Assembly: GCF_964204865.1 (NCBI RefSeq)
Contig: NC_135264.1
Coordinates: 7,408,001-7,472,000 of the forward strand
Source of the DNA: Styela clava
Lineage: Eukaryota; Chordata; Ascidiacea; Stolidobranchia; Styelidae
Direction: 5' to 3'
Length of the DNA: 64,000 nucleotides
Shown: piece by piece, positions 1 to 9,307 of the stretch
Layout of the letters: every line of letters starts with the position of its first letter
Numbering within the stretch: the first letter of the stretch is position 1
The notes under the pieces: model-generated
Seen by the model: the letters and a program-made list of their open reading frames with translations, nothing else
Told to the model about the DNA's origin: nothing
The model's database searches: none
Made by a program: the position numbers and the translations under genes

Positions 1-15
1 GACTACTACTTTATC
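1..15 (+). other. partial 5S intergenic spacer at window edge
   Basis: Last 15 nt of a spacer (GACTACTACTTTATC) belonging to a unit upstream of the window. Confidence 0.95.
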
Positions 16-134
16 GCCTACAACCATACCACGTTGAATGCACCCGATATCGTTCGATCTCGGAAGTTAAGCAATGTCGGGCTCGGTTAGTACTTGCATG
101 GGTGACCGGCTGCGAATACCGAGTGTCGTAGGCT
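16..134 (+). rRNA. 5S rRNA
   Basis: Unit 1. 5S rRNA is the small RNA of the large ribosomal subunit, made by RNA polymerase III. The 5' GCCTAC and 3' GTAGGC ends pair as helix I. Box A and box C are intact. Changes: C34A, G98C. T4 end. 119 nt is the usual length for an animal 5S. Confidence 0.96.
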
Positions 135-215
135 TTTCGTCGCCGTTTCATTCGATTTTGCTCTGTTTTCCAACAACTGCGAAATACAAATAGCCGAATA
201 GACTACTACTTTATC

Positions 216-334
216 GCCTACAACCATACCACGTTGAATGCACCCGATCTCGTTCGATCTCGGAAGTTAAGCAATGTCGGGCTCGGTTAGTACTTGCATG
301 GGTGACCGGCTGGGAATACCGAGTGTCGTAGGCT
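216..334 (+). rRNA. 5S rRNA
   Basis: Unit 2. No change seen; T5 end. Confidence 0.96.
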
Positions 335-415
335 TTTTGTCGCCGTTTCATTCGATTTTGCTCTGTTTTCCAACAACTGCGAAATACAAATAGCCGAATA
401 GACTACTACTTTATC

Positions 416-482
416 GCCTACAACCATACCCCGTTTAGTACTTGCATGGGTGACCGGCTGGGAATACCGAGTGTCGTAGGCT
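416..482 (+). pseudogene. 5S rRNA pseudogene, 52-nt internal deletion
   Basis: Unit 3. Positions 21-72 are missing between two GTT triplets, and A16C is present. The 67-nt remnant lacks helix III, loop C, box A and the intermediate element, so it should be neither transcribed from its own promoter nor assembled. TTCTC end. It has a twin at 3362. Confidence 0.92.
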
Positions 483-563
483 TCTCGTCGCCGTTTCATT
501 CGATTTTGCTCTGTTTTCCAACAAATGCGAAATACAAATAGCCGAATAGACTACTACTTTATC

Positions 564-682
564 GCCTACAACCATACCACGTTGAATGCACCCGATCTCG
601 TTCGATCCCGGAAGTTAAGCAATGTCGGGCTCGGTTAGTACTTGCATGGGTGACCGGCTGGGAATACCGAGTGTCGTAGGCT
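564..682 (+). rRNA. 5S rRNA
   Basis: Unit 4. T45C; T5 end. Confidence 0.95.
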
Positions 683-763
683 TTTTGTCGCCGTTTCATT
701 CGATTTTGCTCTGTTTTCCAACAACTGCGAAATACAAATAGCCGAATAGACTACTACTTTATT

Positions 764-882
764 GCCTACAACCATACCACGTTGAATGCACCCGTTATCG
801 TTCGATCTCGGAAGTTAAGCAATGTCTGGCTCGGTTAATACTTGCATGGGTGACCGGCTGGGAATACCGAGTGTCGTAGGCT
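764..882 (+). rRNA. 5S rRNA
   Basis: Unit 5. A32T, C34A, G64T, G75A; T4 end. Confidence 0.93.
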
Positions 883-963
883 TTTCGTCGCCGTTTCAAT
901 CGATTTTGCTCTGTTTTCCAACAACTGCGAAATACAAATAGCCGAATAGACTACTACTTTATC

Positions 964-1082
964 GCCTACAACCATACCACGTTGAATGCACCCGATCTCG
1001 TTCGATCTCGGAAGTTAAGCAATGTCGTTCTCGGTTAGTACTTGCACGGGTGACCGGCTGGGAATACCGAGTGTCGTAGGCT
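964..1082 (+). rRNA. 5S rRNA
   Basis: Unit 6. G65T, G66T, T84C (the last in box C); T4 end. Confidence 0.93.
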
Positions 1083-1163
1083 TTTCGTCGCCGTTTCATT
1101 CGATTTTGCTCTGTTTTCCAACAACTGCGAAATACAAATAGCCGAATAGACTACTACTTTATT

Positions 1164-1282
1164 GCCTACAACCATACCACGTTGAATGCACCCGATCTCG
1201 TTCGATCTCGGAAGTTAAGCAATGTCGGGCTCGGTTAGTACTTGCATGGGTGACCGGCTGGGAATACCGAGTGTCGTAGGCC
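1164..1282 (+). rRNA. 5S rRNA
   Basis: Unit 7. No change seen in the RNA; CTTTT end. Confidence 0.95.
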
Positions 1283-1363
1283 TTTTGTCGCCGTTTCATT
1301 CGATTTTGCTCTGTTTTCCAACAACTGCAAAATACAAATAGCCGAATAGACTACTACTTTATC

Positions 1364-1482
1364 GCCTACAACCATACCACGTTGAATGCACCCGATCTCG
1401 TTCGATCTCGGAAGTTAAGCAATGTCGGGCTCGGTTAGTACTTGCATGGGTGTTCGGCTGGGAATACCGAGTGTCGTAGGCT
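1364..1482 (+). rRNA. 5S rRNA
   Basis: Unit 8. A90T and C91T, both in box C; the following spacer has GCGAAAAAC. Confidence 0.93.
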
Positions 1483-1563
1483 TTTCGTCGCCGTTTCATT
1501 CGATTTTGCTCTGTTTTCCAACAACTGCGAAAAACAAATAGCCGAATAGACTACTACTTTATC

Positions 1564-1682
1564 GCCTACAACCATACCACGTTGAATGCACCCGATCTCG
1601 TTCGATCTCGGAAGTTAAGCAATGTCGGACTCGGTTAGTACTTGCATTGGTGACCGGCTGGGAATACCGAGTGTCGTAGGCT
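1564..1682 (+). rRNA. 5S rRNA
   Basis: Unit 9. G66A, G85T; T4 end. Confidence 0.94.
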
Positions 1683-1763
1683 TTTCGTCGCCGTTTCATT
1701 CGATTTTGCTCTGTTTTCCAACAACTGCGAAATACAAATAGCCGAATAGACTACTACTTTATC

Positions 1764-1882
1764 GCCTACAACCATACCACGTTGAATGCACCCGATCTCG
1801 TTCGATCTCGGAAGTTAAGCAATGTCGGGCTCGGTTAGTACTTGCATGGGTGACCGGCTGGGAATACCGAGTGTCGTAGGCT
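1764..1882 (+). rRNA. 5S rRNA (consensus reference)
   Basis: Unit 10. Matches the array consensus at every position; used here as reference. Confidence 0.97.
1813..1860 (+). promoter_or_regulatory. 5S internal control region (reference copy, unit 10)
   Basis: Gene positions 50-97 of a consensus copy. By position and sequence it holds box A (about 50-64, AGTTAAGCAATGTCG), the intermediate element (about 67-72) and box C (about 80-97, core GCATGGGTGACCGG). This is the type 1 RNA polymerase III promoter known to bind TFIIIA in animals. The same region is present in nearly every copy. Notable exceptions are the two 52-nt deletions (units 3 and 18) and the copies with A55C plus C57A. Confidence 0.85.
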
Positions 1883-1885
1883 TTT
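1882..1885 (+). terminator. Pol III T-run terminator (reference copy, unit 10)
   Basis: Four T directly after GGC at the gene end, the usual Pol III stop. It varies along the array: T5, CTTTT, TTCTC, TCTT and T7 to T9 forms exist and are given per copy. Confidence 0.85.
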
Positions 1886-1903
1886 CGTCGCCGTTTCGTT
1901 CGA

Positions 1904-1917
1904 TTTTGCTCTGTTTT
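1904..1917 (+). terminator. back-up T runs in the spacer (unit 10)
   Basis: Two more T4 runs lie 22-25 and 32-35 nt after the gene end (GATTTTG and TGTTTTCC). They are present in almost every spacer and could stop polymerase when the first run fails, as in the TTCTC copies. The role is inferred from sequence only. Confidence 0.5.
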
Positions 1918-1929
1918 CCAACAACTGCG

Positions 1930-1941
1930 AAATACAAATAG
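1930..1941 (+). promoter_or_regulatory. possible upstream AT-rich element near -30 (unit 11)
   Basis: AAATACAAATAG spans -34 to -23 of the next gene and is kept in most spacers, while other variants are spread through the unit. TATA-like elements near -25 to -30 aid 5S transcription in some invertebrates and fungi. Here the role is only a guess, since all spacers are homogenised together. Confidence 0.3.
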
Positions 1942-1963
1942 CCGAATAGACTACTACTTTATC

Positions 1964-2081
1964 GCCTACAACCATACCACGTTGAATGCACCCGATCTCG
2001 TCGATCTCGGAAGTTAAGCAATGTCGGGATCGGTTAGTACTTGCATGGGTGACCGGCTGGGAGTACCGAGTGTCGTAAGCT
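1964..2081 (+). rRNA. 5S rRNA variant, one T lost in loop C
   Basis: Unit 11. One T of CGTTCG (38/39) missing, giving 118 nt. Also C67A, A101G and G116A. G116A breaks the C3-G116 pair of helix I and creates AAGCTT. Confidence 0.9.
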
Positions 2082-2162
2082 TTTCGTCGTCGTTTCATTC
2101 GATTTTGCTGTGTTTTCTAACAACTGCGAAATACAAATAGCCGAATAGACTACTACTTCATC

Positions 2163-2281
2163 GCCTACAACCATACCACGTTGAATGCTCCCGATCTTGT
2201 TCGATCTCGGAAGTTAAGCAATGTCGGGCTTGGTTAGTACTTGCATGGGTGACCGGCTGGGAATACCGACTGTCGTAGGCT
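2163..2281 (+). rRNA. 5S rRNA
   Basis: Unit 12. A27T, C36T, C69T, G108C; T4 end. Confidence 0.93.
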
Positions 2282-2362
2282 TTTCGTCGCCGTTTCATTC
2301 GATTTTGCTCTGTTTTCCAACAACTGCAAAATACAAATAGCCGAATAGACTACTACTTTATC

Positions 2363-2481
2363 GCCTACAACCATACCACGGTGAATGCACCCGATCTCGT
2401 TCGATTTCGGAAGTTAAGCAATGTCGGGCTCGGTTAGTACTTGCATGGGTGACCGGCTGGGAATACCGAGTGTCGTAGGCT
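2363..2481 (+). rRNA. 5S rRNA
   Basis: Unit 13. T19G, C44T. Confidence 0.94.
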
Positions 2482-2562
2482 TTTCGTCGCCGTTTCATTC
2501 GATTTTGCTCTGTTTTCCAACAACTGCGAAATACAAATAGCCGAATAGACTACTACTTTATT

Positions 2563-2680
2563 GCCTACAACCATACCACGTTGAATGCACCCGATCTCGT
2601 CGATCTCGGAAGTTAAGCAATGTCGGGTTCGGTTATTACTTGCATGGGTGACCGGCTGGGAATACCGAGTGTCGTAAGCT
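2563..2680 (+). rRNA. 5S rRNA variant, one T lost in loop C
   Basis: Unit 14. 118 nt; C67T, G75T, G116A (AAGCTT). Confidence 0.9.
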
Positions 2681-2761
2681 TTTCGTCGTCGTTTCATTCG
2701 ATTTTGCTGTGTTTTCTAACAACTGCGAAATACAAATAGCCGAATAGACTACTACTTCATC

Positions 2762-2880
2762 GCCTACAACCATACCACGTTGAATGCTCCCGATCTTGTT
2801 CGATCTCGGAAGTTAAGCAATGTCGGGCTTGATTAGTACTTGCATGGGTGACCGGCTGGGAATACCGAGTGTCGTAGGCT
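2762..2880 (+). rRNA. 5S rRNA
   Basis: Unit 15. A27T, C36T, C69T, G71A; T4 then CCTCG. Confidence 0.93.
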
Positions 2881-2961
2881 TTTCCTCGCCGTTTCATTCG
2901 ATTTTGCTCTGTTTTCCAACAACTGCGAAATACAAATAGCCGAATAGACTACTACTTTATC

Positions 2962-3080
2962 GCCTACAACCATACCACGTTGAATGCACCCGATCTCGTT
3001 CGATCTCGGAAGTTAAGCAATGTCGGGCTCGGTTAGTACTTGCATGGGTGACCGGCTGCGAATACCGAGTGTCGTAGGCT
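2962..3080 (+). rRNA. 5S rRNA
   Basis: Unit 16. G98C. Confidence 0.95.
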
Positions 3081-3161
3081 TTTCGTCGCCGTTTCATTCG
3101 ATTTTGCTCTGTTTTCCAACAACTGCGAAATACAAATAGCCGAATAGACTACTACTTTATC

Positions 3162-3280
3162 GCCTACAACCATACCACGTTGAATGCACCCGATCTCGTT
3201 CGATCTCGGAAGTTAAGCAATGTCGGGCTCGGTTAGTACTTGCATGGGTGACCGGCTGGGAATACCGAGTGTCGTAGGCT
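3162..3280 (+). rRNA. 5S rRNA
   Basis: Unit 17. No change seen; T5 end. Confidence 0.96.
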
Positions 3281-3361
3281 TTTTGTCGCCGTTTCATTCG
3301 ATTTTGCTCTGTTTTCCAACAACTGCGAAATACAAATAGCCGAATAGACTACTACTTTATC

Positions 3362-3428
3362 GCCTACAACCATACCCCGTTTAGTACTTGCATGGGTGAC
3401 CGGCTGGGAATACCGAGTGTCGTAGGCT
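3362..3428 (+). pseudogene. 5S rRNA pseudogene, 52-nt internal deletion
   Basis: Unit 18. Same breakpoints, A16C and TTCTC end as unit 3, at an offset of 2946 bp, so it was copied by block duplication rather than deleted afresh. Confidence 0.92.
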
Positions 3429-3509
3429 TCTCGTCGCCGTTTCATTCGATTTTGCTCTGTTTTCCAACAAATGCGAAATACAAATAGCCGAATAGACTAC
3501 TACTTTATC

Positions 3510-3628
3510 GCCTACAACCATACCACGTTGAATGCACCCGATCTCGTTCGATCTCGGAAGTTAAGCAATGTCGGGCTCGGTTAGTACTTGCATGGGTGAC
3601 CGGCTGGGAATACAGAGTGTCGTAGGCT
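3510..3628 (+). rRNA. 5S rRNA
   Basis: Unit 19. C105A. Confidence 0.95.
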
Positions 3629-3709
3629 TTTCGTCGCCGCTTCATTCGATTTTGCTCTGTTTTCCAACAACTGCAAAATACAAATAGCCGAATAGACTAC
3701 TACTTTATC

Positions 3710-3828
3710 GCCTACGACCATACCACGTTGAATGCACCCGATCTCGTTCGATCTCGGAAGTTAAGCAATGTCGGGCTCGGTTAGTACTTGCATGGGTGAC
3801 CGGCTGGGAATATCGAGTGTCGTAGGCT
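3710..3828 (+). rRNA. 5S rRNA
   Basis: Unit 20. A8G, C104T. Confidence 0.95.
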
Positions 3829-3909
3829 TTTCGTCGCCGTTTCATTCGATTTTGCTCTGTTTTCCAACAACTGCGAAATACAAATAGCCGAATAGACTAC
3901 TACTTTATC

Positions 3910-4028
3910 GCCTACAACCATACCACGTTGAATGCACCCGATATCGTTCGATCTCGGAAGTTAAGCAATGTCGGGCTCGGTTAGTACTTGCATGGGTGAC
4001 CGGCTGCGAATACCGAGTGTCGTAGGCT
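3910..4028 (+). rRNA. 5S rRNA
   Basis: Unit 21. C34A, G98C, as in unit 1. Confidence 0.95.
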
Positions 4029-4109
4029 TTTCGTCGCCGTTTCATTCGATTTTGTTCTGTTTTCCAACAACTGCGAAATACAAATAGCCGAATAGACTAC
4101 TACTTTATC

Positions 4110-4228
4110 GCCTACAACCATACCACGTTGAATGCACCCGATCTCGTTCGATCTCGGAAGTTAAGCAATGTCGGGCTCGGTTAGTACTTGCATGGGTGTT
4201 CGGCTGGGAATACCGAGTGTCGTAGGCT
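4110..4228 (+). rRNA. 5S rRNA
   Basis: Unit 22. A90T, C91T; twin of unit 8. Confidence 0.93.
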
Positions 4229-4309
4229 TTTCGTCGCCGTTTCATTCGATTTTGCTCTGTTTTCCAACAACTGCGAAAAACAAATAGCCGAATAGACTAC
4301 TACTTTATC

Positions 4310-4428
4310 GCCTACAACCATACCACGTTGAATGCACCCGATCTCGTTCGATCTCGGAAGTTAAGCAATGTCGGACTCGGTTAGTACTTGCATTGGTGAC
4401 CGGCTGGGAATACCGAGTGTCGTAGGCT
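4310..4428 (+). rRNA. 5S rRNA
   Basis: Unit 23. G66A, G85T; twin of unit 9. Confidence 0.94.
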
Positions 4429-4509
4429 TTTCGTCGCCGTTTCATTCGATTTTGCTCTGTTTTCCAACAACTGCGAAATACAAATAGCCGAATAGACTAC
4501 TACTTTATC

Positions 4510-4628
4510 GCCTACAACCATACCACGTTGAATGCACCCGATCTCGTTCGATCTCGGAAGTTAAGCAATGTCGGGCTCGGTTAGTACTTGCATGGGTGAC
4601 CGGCTGGGAATACCGAGTGTCGTAGGCT
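4510..4628 (+). rRNA. 5S rRNA
   Basis: Unit 24. No change seen. Confidence 0.96.
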
Positions 4629-4709
4629 TTTCGTCGCCGTTTCGTTCGATTTTGCTCTGTTTTCCAACAACTGCGAAATACAAATAGCCGAATAGACTAC
4701 TACTTTATC

Positions 4710-4827
4710 GCCTACAACCATACCACGTTGAATGCACCCGATCTCGTCGATCTCGGAAGTTAAGCAATGTCGGGATCGGTTAGTACTTGCATGGGTGACC
4801 GGCTGGGAATACCGAGTGTCGTAAGCT
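4710..4827 (+). rRNA. 5S rRNA variant, one T lost in loop C
   Basis: Unit 25. 118 nt; C67A, G116A (AAGCTT); twin of unit 11. Confidence 0.9.
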
Positions 4828-4908
4828 TTTCGTCGTCGTTTCATTCGATTTTGCTGTGTTTTCTAACAACTGCGAAATACAAATAGCCGAATAGACTACT
4901 ACTTCATC

Positions 4909-5027
4909 GCCTACAACCATACCACGTTGAATGCTCCCGATCTTGTTCGATCTCGGAAGTTAAGCAATGTCGGGCTTGGTTAGTACTTGCATGGGTGACC
5001 GGCTGGGAATACCGACTGTCGTAGGCT
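4909..5027 (+). rRNA. 5S rRNA
   Basis: Unit 26. A27T, C36T, C69T, G108C. Confidence 0.93.
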
Positions 5028-5108
5028 TTTCGTCGCCGTTTCATTCGATTTTGCTCTGTTTTCCAACAACTGCAAAATACAAATAGCCGAATAGACTACT
5101 ACTTTATC

Positions 5109-5227
5109 GCCTACAACCATACCACGGTGAATGCACCCGATCTCGTTCGATTTCGGAAGTTAAGCAATGTCGGGCTCGGTTAGTACTTGCATGGGTGACC
5201 GGCTGGGAATACCGAGTGTCGTAGGCT
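5109..5227 (+). rRNA. 5S rRNA
   Basis: Unit 27. T19G, C44T. Confidence 0.94.
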
Positions 5228-5308
5228 TTTCGTCGCCGTTTCATTCGATTTTGCTCTGTTTTCCAACAACTGCGAAATACAAATAGCCGAATAGACTACT
5301 ACTTTATT

Positions 5309-5426
5309 GCCTACAACCATACCACGTTGAATGCACCCGATCTCGTCGATCTCGGAAGTTAAGCAATGTCGGGTTCGGTTATTACTTGCATGGGTGACCG
5401 GCTGGGAATACCGAGTGTCGTAAGCT
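5309..5426 (+). rRNA. 5S rRNA variant, one T lost in loop C
   Basis: Unit 28. 118 nt; C67T, G75T, G116A. Confidence 0.9.
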
Positions 5427-5507
5427 TTTCGTCGTCGTTTCATTCGATTTTGCTGTGTTTTCTAACAACTGCGAAATACAAATAGCCGAATAGACTACTA
5501 CTTCATC

Positions 5508-5626
5508 GCCTACAACCATACCACGTTGAATGCTCCCGATCTTGTTCGATCTCGGAAGTTAAGCAATGTCGGGCTTGATTAGTACTTGCATGGGTGACCG
5601 GCTGGGAATACCGAGTGTCGTAGGCT
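5508..5626 (+). rRNA. 5S rRNA
   Basis: Unit 29. A27T, C36T, C69T, G71A; T4 then CCTCG. Confidence 0.93.
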
Positions 5627-5707
5627 TTTCCTCGCCGTTTCATTCGATTTTGCTCTGTTTTCCAACAACTGCAAAATACAAATAGCCGAATAGACTACTA
5701 CTTTATC

Positions 5708-5826
5708 GCCTACAACAATACCACGTTGAATGCACCCGATCTCGTTCGATCTCGGAAGTTACGAAATGTCGGGCTCGGTTAGTACTTGCATGGGTGACCG
5801 GCTGGGAATACCGAGTGTCGTAGGCT
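5708..5826 (+). rRNA. 5S rRNA variant, box A double change
   Basis: Unit 30. A55C and C57A turn box A GTTAAGCAATG into GTTACGAAATG, which may weaken TFIIIA binding. Also C10A. T7 end and the variant long-T spacer. Confidence 0.88.
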
Positions 5827-5911
5827 TTTTTTGCGTCGCCGTTCCATTCGTTTTTTCTCTGTTTTCTAACAACTGCAAAATACAAATAGCAGAACAGACT
5901 ACTACTTTATC

Positions 5912-6030
5912 GACTACAACCATACCACGTTGAATGCACCCGATCTCGTTCGATCTCGGAAGTTAAGCAATGTCGGGCTCGGTTAGTACTTGCATGGGTG
6001 ACCGGCTGGAAATACCGAGTGTCGTAGGCT
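5912..6030 (+). rRNA. 5S rRNA
   Basis: Unit 31. C2A breaks the second pair of helix I; G99A. Confidence 0.92.
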
Positions 6031-6111
6031 TTTCGTCGCCGCTTCATTCGATTTTGCTCTGTTTTCCAACAACTGCAAAATACAAATAGCCGAATAGACT
6101 ACTACTTTGTC

Positions 6112-6230
6112 GCCTACAACCATACCACGTTGAATGCACCCGATCTCGTTCGATCTCGGAAGTTAAGCAATGTCGGGCTCGGTTAGTACTTGTATGGGTG
6201 ACCGGCTGGGAATATCGAGTGTCGTAGGCT
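6112..6230 (+). rRNA. 5S rRNA
   Basis: Unit 32. C82T, C104T. Confidence 0.94.
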
Positions 6231-6311
6231 TTTCGTCGCCGTTTCATTCGATTTTGCTCTGTTTTCCAACAACTGCGAAATACAAATAGCCGAATAGACT
6301 ACTACTTTATC

Positions 6312-6430
6312 GCCTACAACCATACCACGTTGAATGCACCCGATCTCGTTTGATCTCGGAAGTTAAGCAATGTCGGGCTCGGTTAGTACTTGCATGGGTG
6401 ACCGGCTGCGAATACCGAGTGTCGTAGGCT
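6312..6430 (+). rRNA. 5S rRNA
   Basis: Unit 33. C40T, G98C. Confidence 0.94.
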
Positions 6431-6511
6431 TTTCGTCGCCGTTTCATTCGATTTTGCTCTGTTTTCCAACAACTGCGAAATACAAATAGCCGAATAGACT
6501 ACTACTTTATT

Positions 6512-6629
6512 GCCTACAACCATACCACGTTGAATGCACCCGATCTCGTCGATCTCGGAAGTTAAGCAATGTCGGGTTCGGTTAGTACTTGCATGGGTGA
6601 CCGGCTGGGAATACCGTGTGTCGTAAGCT
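6512..6629 (+). rRNA. 5S rRNA variant, one T lost in loop C
   Basis: Unit 34. 118 nt; C67T, A107T, G116A. Confidence 0.9.
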
Positions 6630-6710
6630 TTTCGTCGTCGTTTCATTCGATTTTGCTGTGTTTTCTAACAACTGCGAAATACAAATAGCCGAATAGACTA
6701 CTACTTCATC

Positions 6711-6829
6711 GCCTACAACCATACCACGTTGAATGCTCCCGATCTTGTTCGATCTCGGAAGTTAAGCAATGTCGGGCTTGATTAGTACTTGCATGGGTGA
6801 CCGGCTGGGAATACCGAGTGTCGTAGGCT
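6711..6829 (+). rRNA. 5S rRNA
   Basis: Unit 35. A27T, C36T, C69T, G71A; T4 then CCTCG. Confidence 0.93.
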
Positions 6830-6910
6830 TTTCCTCGCCGTTTCATTCGATTTTGCTCTGTTTTCCAACAACTGCAAAATACAAATAGCCGAATAGACTA
6901 CTACTTTATC

Positions 6911-7029
6911 GCCTACAACCATACCACGTTGAATGCACCCGATCTCGTTCGATCTCGGAAGTTAAGCAATGTCGGGCTCGGTTAGTACTTGCATGGGTGA
7001 CCGGCTGGGAATACCGAGTGTCGTAGGCC
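6911..7029 (+). rRNA. 5S rRNA
   Basis: Unit 36. No change seen; CTTTT end. Confidence 0.95.
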
Positions 7030-7110
7030 TTTTGTCGCCGTTTCATTCGATTTTGCTCTGTTTTCCAACAACTGCGAAATACAAATAGCCGAATAGACTA
7101 CTACTTTATC

Positions 7111-7229
7111 GCCTACAACCATACCACGTTGAATGCACCCGATCTCGTTCGATCTCGGAAGTTAAGCAATGTCGGGCTCGGTTAGTACTTGCATGGGTGA
7201 CCGGCTGGGAATACCGAGTGTCGTAGGCT
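7111..7229 (+). rRNA. 5S rRNA
   Basis: Unit 37. No change seen in the RNA; TTCTC end breaks the first terminator. Confidence 0.95.
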
Positions 7230-7310
7230 TCTCGTCGCCGTTTCATTCGATTTTGCTCTGTTTTCCAAAAACTGCGAAATACAAATAGACGAATAGACTA
7301 CTACTTTATC

Positions 7311-7429
7311 GCCTACAACCATACCACGTTGAATGCACACGATCTCGTTCGATCTCGGAAGTTAAGCAATGTCGGGCTCGGTTAGTACTTGCATGGGTGA
7401 CCGGCTGGGAATACCGAGTGTCGTAGGCT
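7311..7429 (+). rRNA. 5S rRNA
   Basis: Unit 38. C29A. Confidence 0.95.
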
Positions 7430-7510
7430 TTTCGTCGCCGTTTCATTCGATTTTGCTCTGTTTTCCAACAACTGCGAAAAACAAATAGCCGAATAGACTA
7501 CTACTTTATC

Positions 7511-7629
7511 GCCTACAACCATACCACTTTGAATGCACCCGATCTCGTTCGATCTCGGAAGTTAAGCAATGTCGGGCTCGGTTAGTACTTGCATTGGTGA
7601 CCGGCTTGGAATACCGAGTGTCGTAGGCT
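7511..7629 (+). rRNA. 5S rRNA
   Basis: Unit 39. G18T, G85T, G97T. Confidence 0.93.
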
Positions 7630-7710
7630 TTTCGTCGCCGTTTCATTCGATTTTGCTCTGTTTTCCAACAACTGCGAAATACAAATAGCCGAATAGACTA
7701 CTACTTTATC

Positions 7711-7829
7711 GCCTACAACCATACCACGTTGAATGCACCCGATCTCGTTCGATCTCGGAAGTTAAGCAATGTCGGGCTCGGTTAGTACTTGCATGGGTGA
7801 CCGGCTGGGAATACCGAGTGTCGTAGGCT
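7711..7829 (+). rRNA. 5S rRNA
   Basis: Unit 40. No change seen. Confidence 0.96.
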
Positions 7830-7910
7830 TTTCGTCGCCGTTTCGTTCGATTTTGCTCTGTTTTCCAACAACTGCGAAATACAAATAGCCGAATAGACTA
7901 CTACTTTATC

Positions 7911-8028
7911 GCCTACAACCATACCACGTTGAATGCACCAGATCTCGTCGATCTCGGAAGTTAAGCAATGTCGGGTTCGGTTAGTACTTGCATGGGTGAC
8001 CGGCTGGGAATACCGAGTGTCGTAAGCT
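7911..8028 (+). rRNA. 5S rRNA variant, one T lost in loop C
   Basis: Unit 41. 118 nt; C30A, C67T, G116A. Confidence 0.9.
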
Positions 8029-8109
8029 TTTCGTCGTCGTTTCATTCGATTTTGCTGTGTTTTCTAACAACTGCGAAATACAAATAGCCGAATAGACTAC
8101 TACTTCATC

Positions 8110-8228
8110 GCCTACAACCATACCACGTTGAATGCTCCCGATCTTGTTCGATCTCGGAAGTTAAGCAATGTCGGGCTTGGTTAGTACTTGCATGGGTGAC
8201 CGGCTGGGAATACCGACTGTCGTAGGCT
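8110..8228 (+). rRNA. 5S rRNA
   Basis: Unit 42. A27T, C36T, C69T, G108C. Confidence 0.93.
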
Positions 8229-8309
8229 TTTCGTCGCCGTTTCATTCGATTTTGCTCTGTTTTCCAACAACTGCGAAATACAAATAGCCGAATAGACTAC
8301 TACTTTATC

Positions 8310-8428
8310 GCCTACAACCATACCACGGTGAATGCACCCGATCTCGTTCGATTTCGGAAGTTAAGCAATGTCGGGCTCGGTTAGTACTTGCATGGGTGAC
8401 CGGCTGGGAATACCGAGTGTCGTAGGCT
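8310..8428 (+). rRNA. 5S rRNA
   Basis: Unit 43. T19G, C44T. Confidence 0.94.
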
Positions 8429-8509
8429 TTTCGTCGCCGTTTCATTCGATTTTGCTCTGTTTTCCAACAACTGCGAAAAACAAATAGCCGAATAGAGTAC
8501 TACTTTATC

Positions 8510-8628
8510 GCCTACAACCATACCACGTTGAATGCACCCGATCTCGTTCGATCTCGGAAGTTAAGCAATGTCGGGCTCGGTTAGTACTTGCATTGGTGAC
8601 CGGCTGGGAATACCGAGTGTCGTAGGCT
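8510..8628 (+). rRNA. 5S rRNA
   Basis: Unit 44. G85T; upstream GAGTACTAC in place of GACTACTAC. Confidence 0.95.
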
Positions 8629-8709
8629 TTTCGTCGCCGTTTCATTCGATTTTGCTCTGTTTTCCAACAACTGCGAAATACAAATAGCCGAATAGACTAC
8701 TACTTTATC

Positions 8710-8828
8710 GCCTACAACCATACCACGTTGAATGCACCCGATCTCGTTCGATCTCGGAAGTTAAGCAATGTCGGGCTCGGTTAGTACTTGCATGGGTGAC
8801 CGGCTGGGAATACCGAGTGTCGTAGGCT
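8710..8828 (+). rRNA. 5S rRNA
   Basis: Unit 45. No change seen. Confidence 0.96.
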
Positions 8829-8909
8829 TTTCGTCGCCGTTTCGTTCGATTTTGCTCTGTTTTCCAACAACTGCGAAATACAAATAGCCGAATAGACTAC
8901 TACTTTATC

Positions 8910-9027
8910 GCCTACAACCATACCACGTTGAATGCACCCGATCTCGTCGATCTCAGAAGTTAAGCAATGTCGGGTTCGGTTAGTACTTGCATGGGTGACC
9001 GGCTGGGAATACCGAGTGTCGTAGGCT
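8910..9027 (+). rRNA. 5S rRNA variant, one T lost in loop C, chimeric
   Basis: Unit 46. 118 nt; G47A, C67T, but the 3' end is the normal GTAGGC and the spacer is the standard type. It looks like a recombinant between the one-T-deletion type and a standard unit. Confidence 0.9.
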
Positions 9028-9108
9028 TTTCGTCGCCGTTTCATTCGATTTTGCTCTGTTTTCCAACAACTGCGAAATACAAATAGCCGAATAGACTACT
9101 ACTTTATT

Positions 9109-9226
9109 GCCTACAACCATACCACGTTGAATGCACCCGATCTCGTCGATCTCGGAAGTTAAGCAATGTCGGGTTCGGTTATTACTTGCATGGGTGACCG
9201 GCTGGGAATACCGAGTGTCGTAAGCT
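9109..9226 (+). rRNA. 5S rRNA variant, one T lost in loop C
   Basis: Unit 47. 118 nt; C67T, G75T, G116A. Confidence 0.9.
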
Positions 9227-9307
9227 TTTCGTCGTCGTTTCATTCGATTTTGCTGTGTTTTCTAACAACTGCGAAATACAAATAGCCGAATAGACTACTA
9301 CTTCATC

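Larger units (their letters stand above)
1364..2961 (+). repeat. higher-order repeat A, copy 1 (units 8-15)
   Basis: Eight units in fixed order: A90T/C91T, G66A/G85T, consensus, one-T deletion, A27T type, T19G, one-T deletion with G75T, G71A type. The same order with the same private changes recurs 2746 bp downstream. Confidence 0.9.
4110..5707 (+). repeat. higher-order repeat A, copy 2 (units 22-29)
   Basis: Matches units 8-15 unit by unit at an offset of 2746 bp. Few differences were seen, such as A101G present only in unit 11 and a GCGAAA versus GCAAAA spacer change after unit 15/29. Confidence 0.9.

Noticed and set aside
135-215. Spliced leader or snRNA gene within the 5S spacer, as in some invertebrates
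   Set aside because: The spacer is only 81 nt. I see no GT donor with an Sm-like site of the expected layout and no promoter for a second RNA.
5827-5911. Mobile element insertion in the long-T spacer
   Set aside because: The spacer is only 4-5 nt longer than standard, and the rest aligns base by base with the ordinary spacer.
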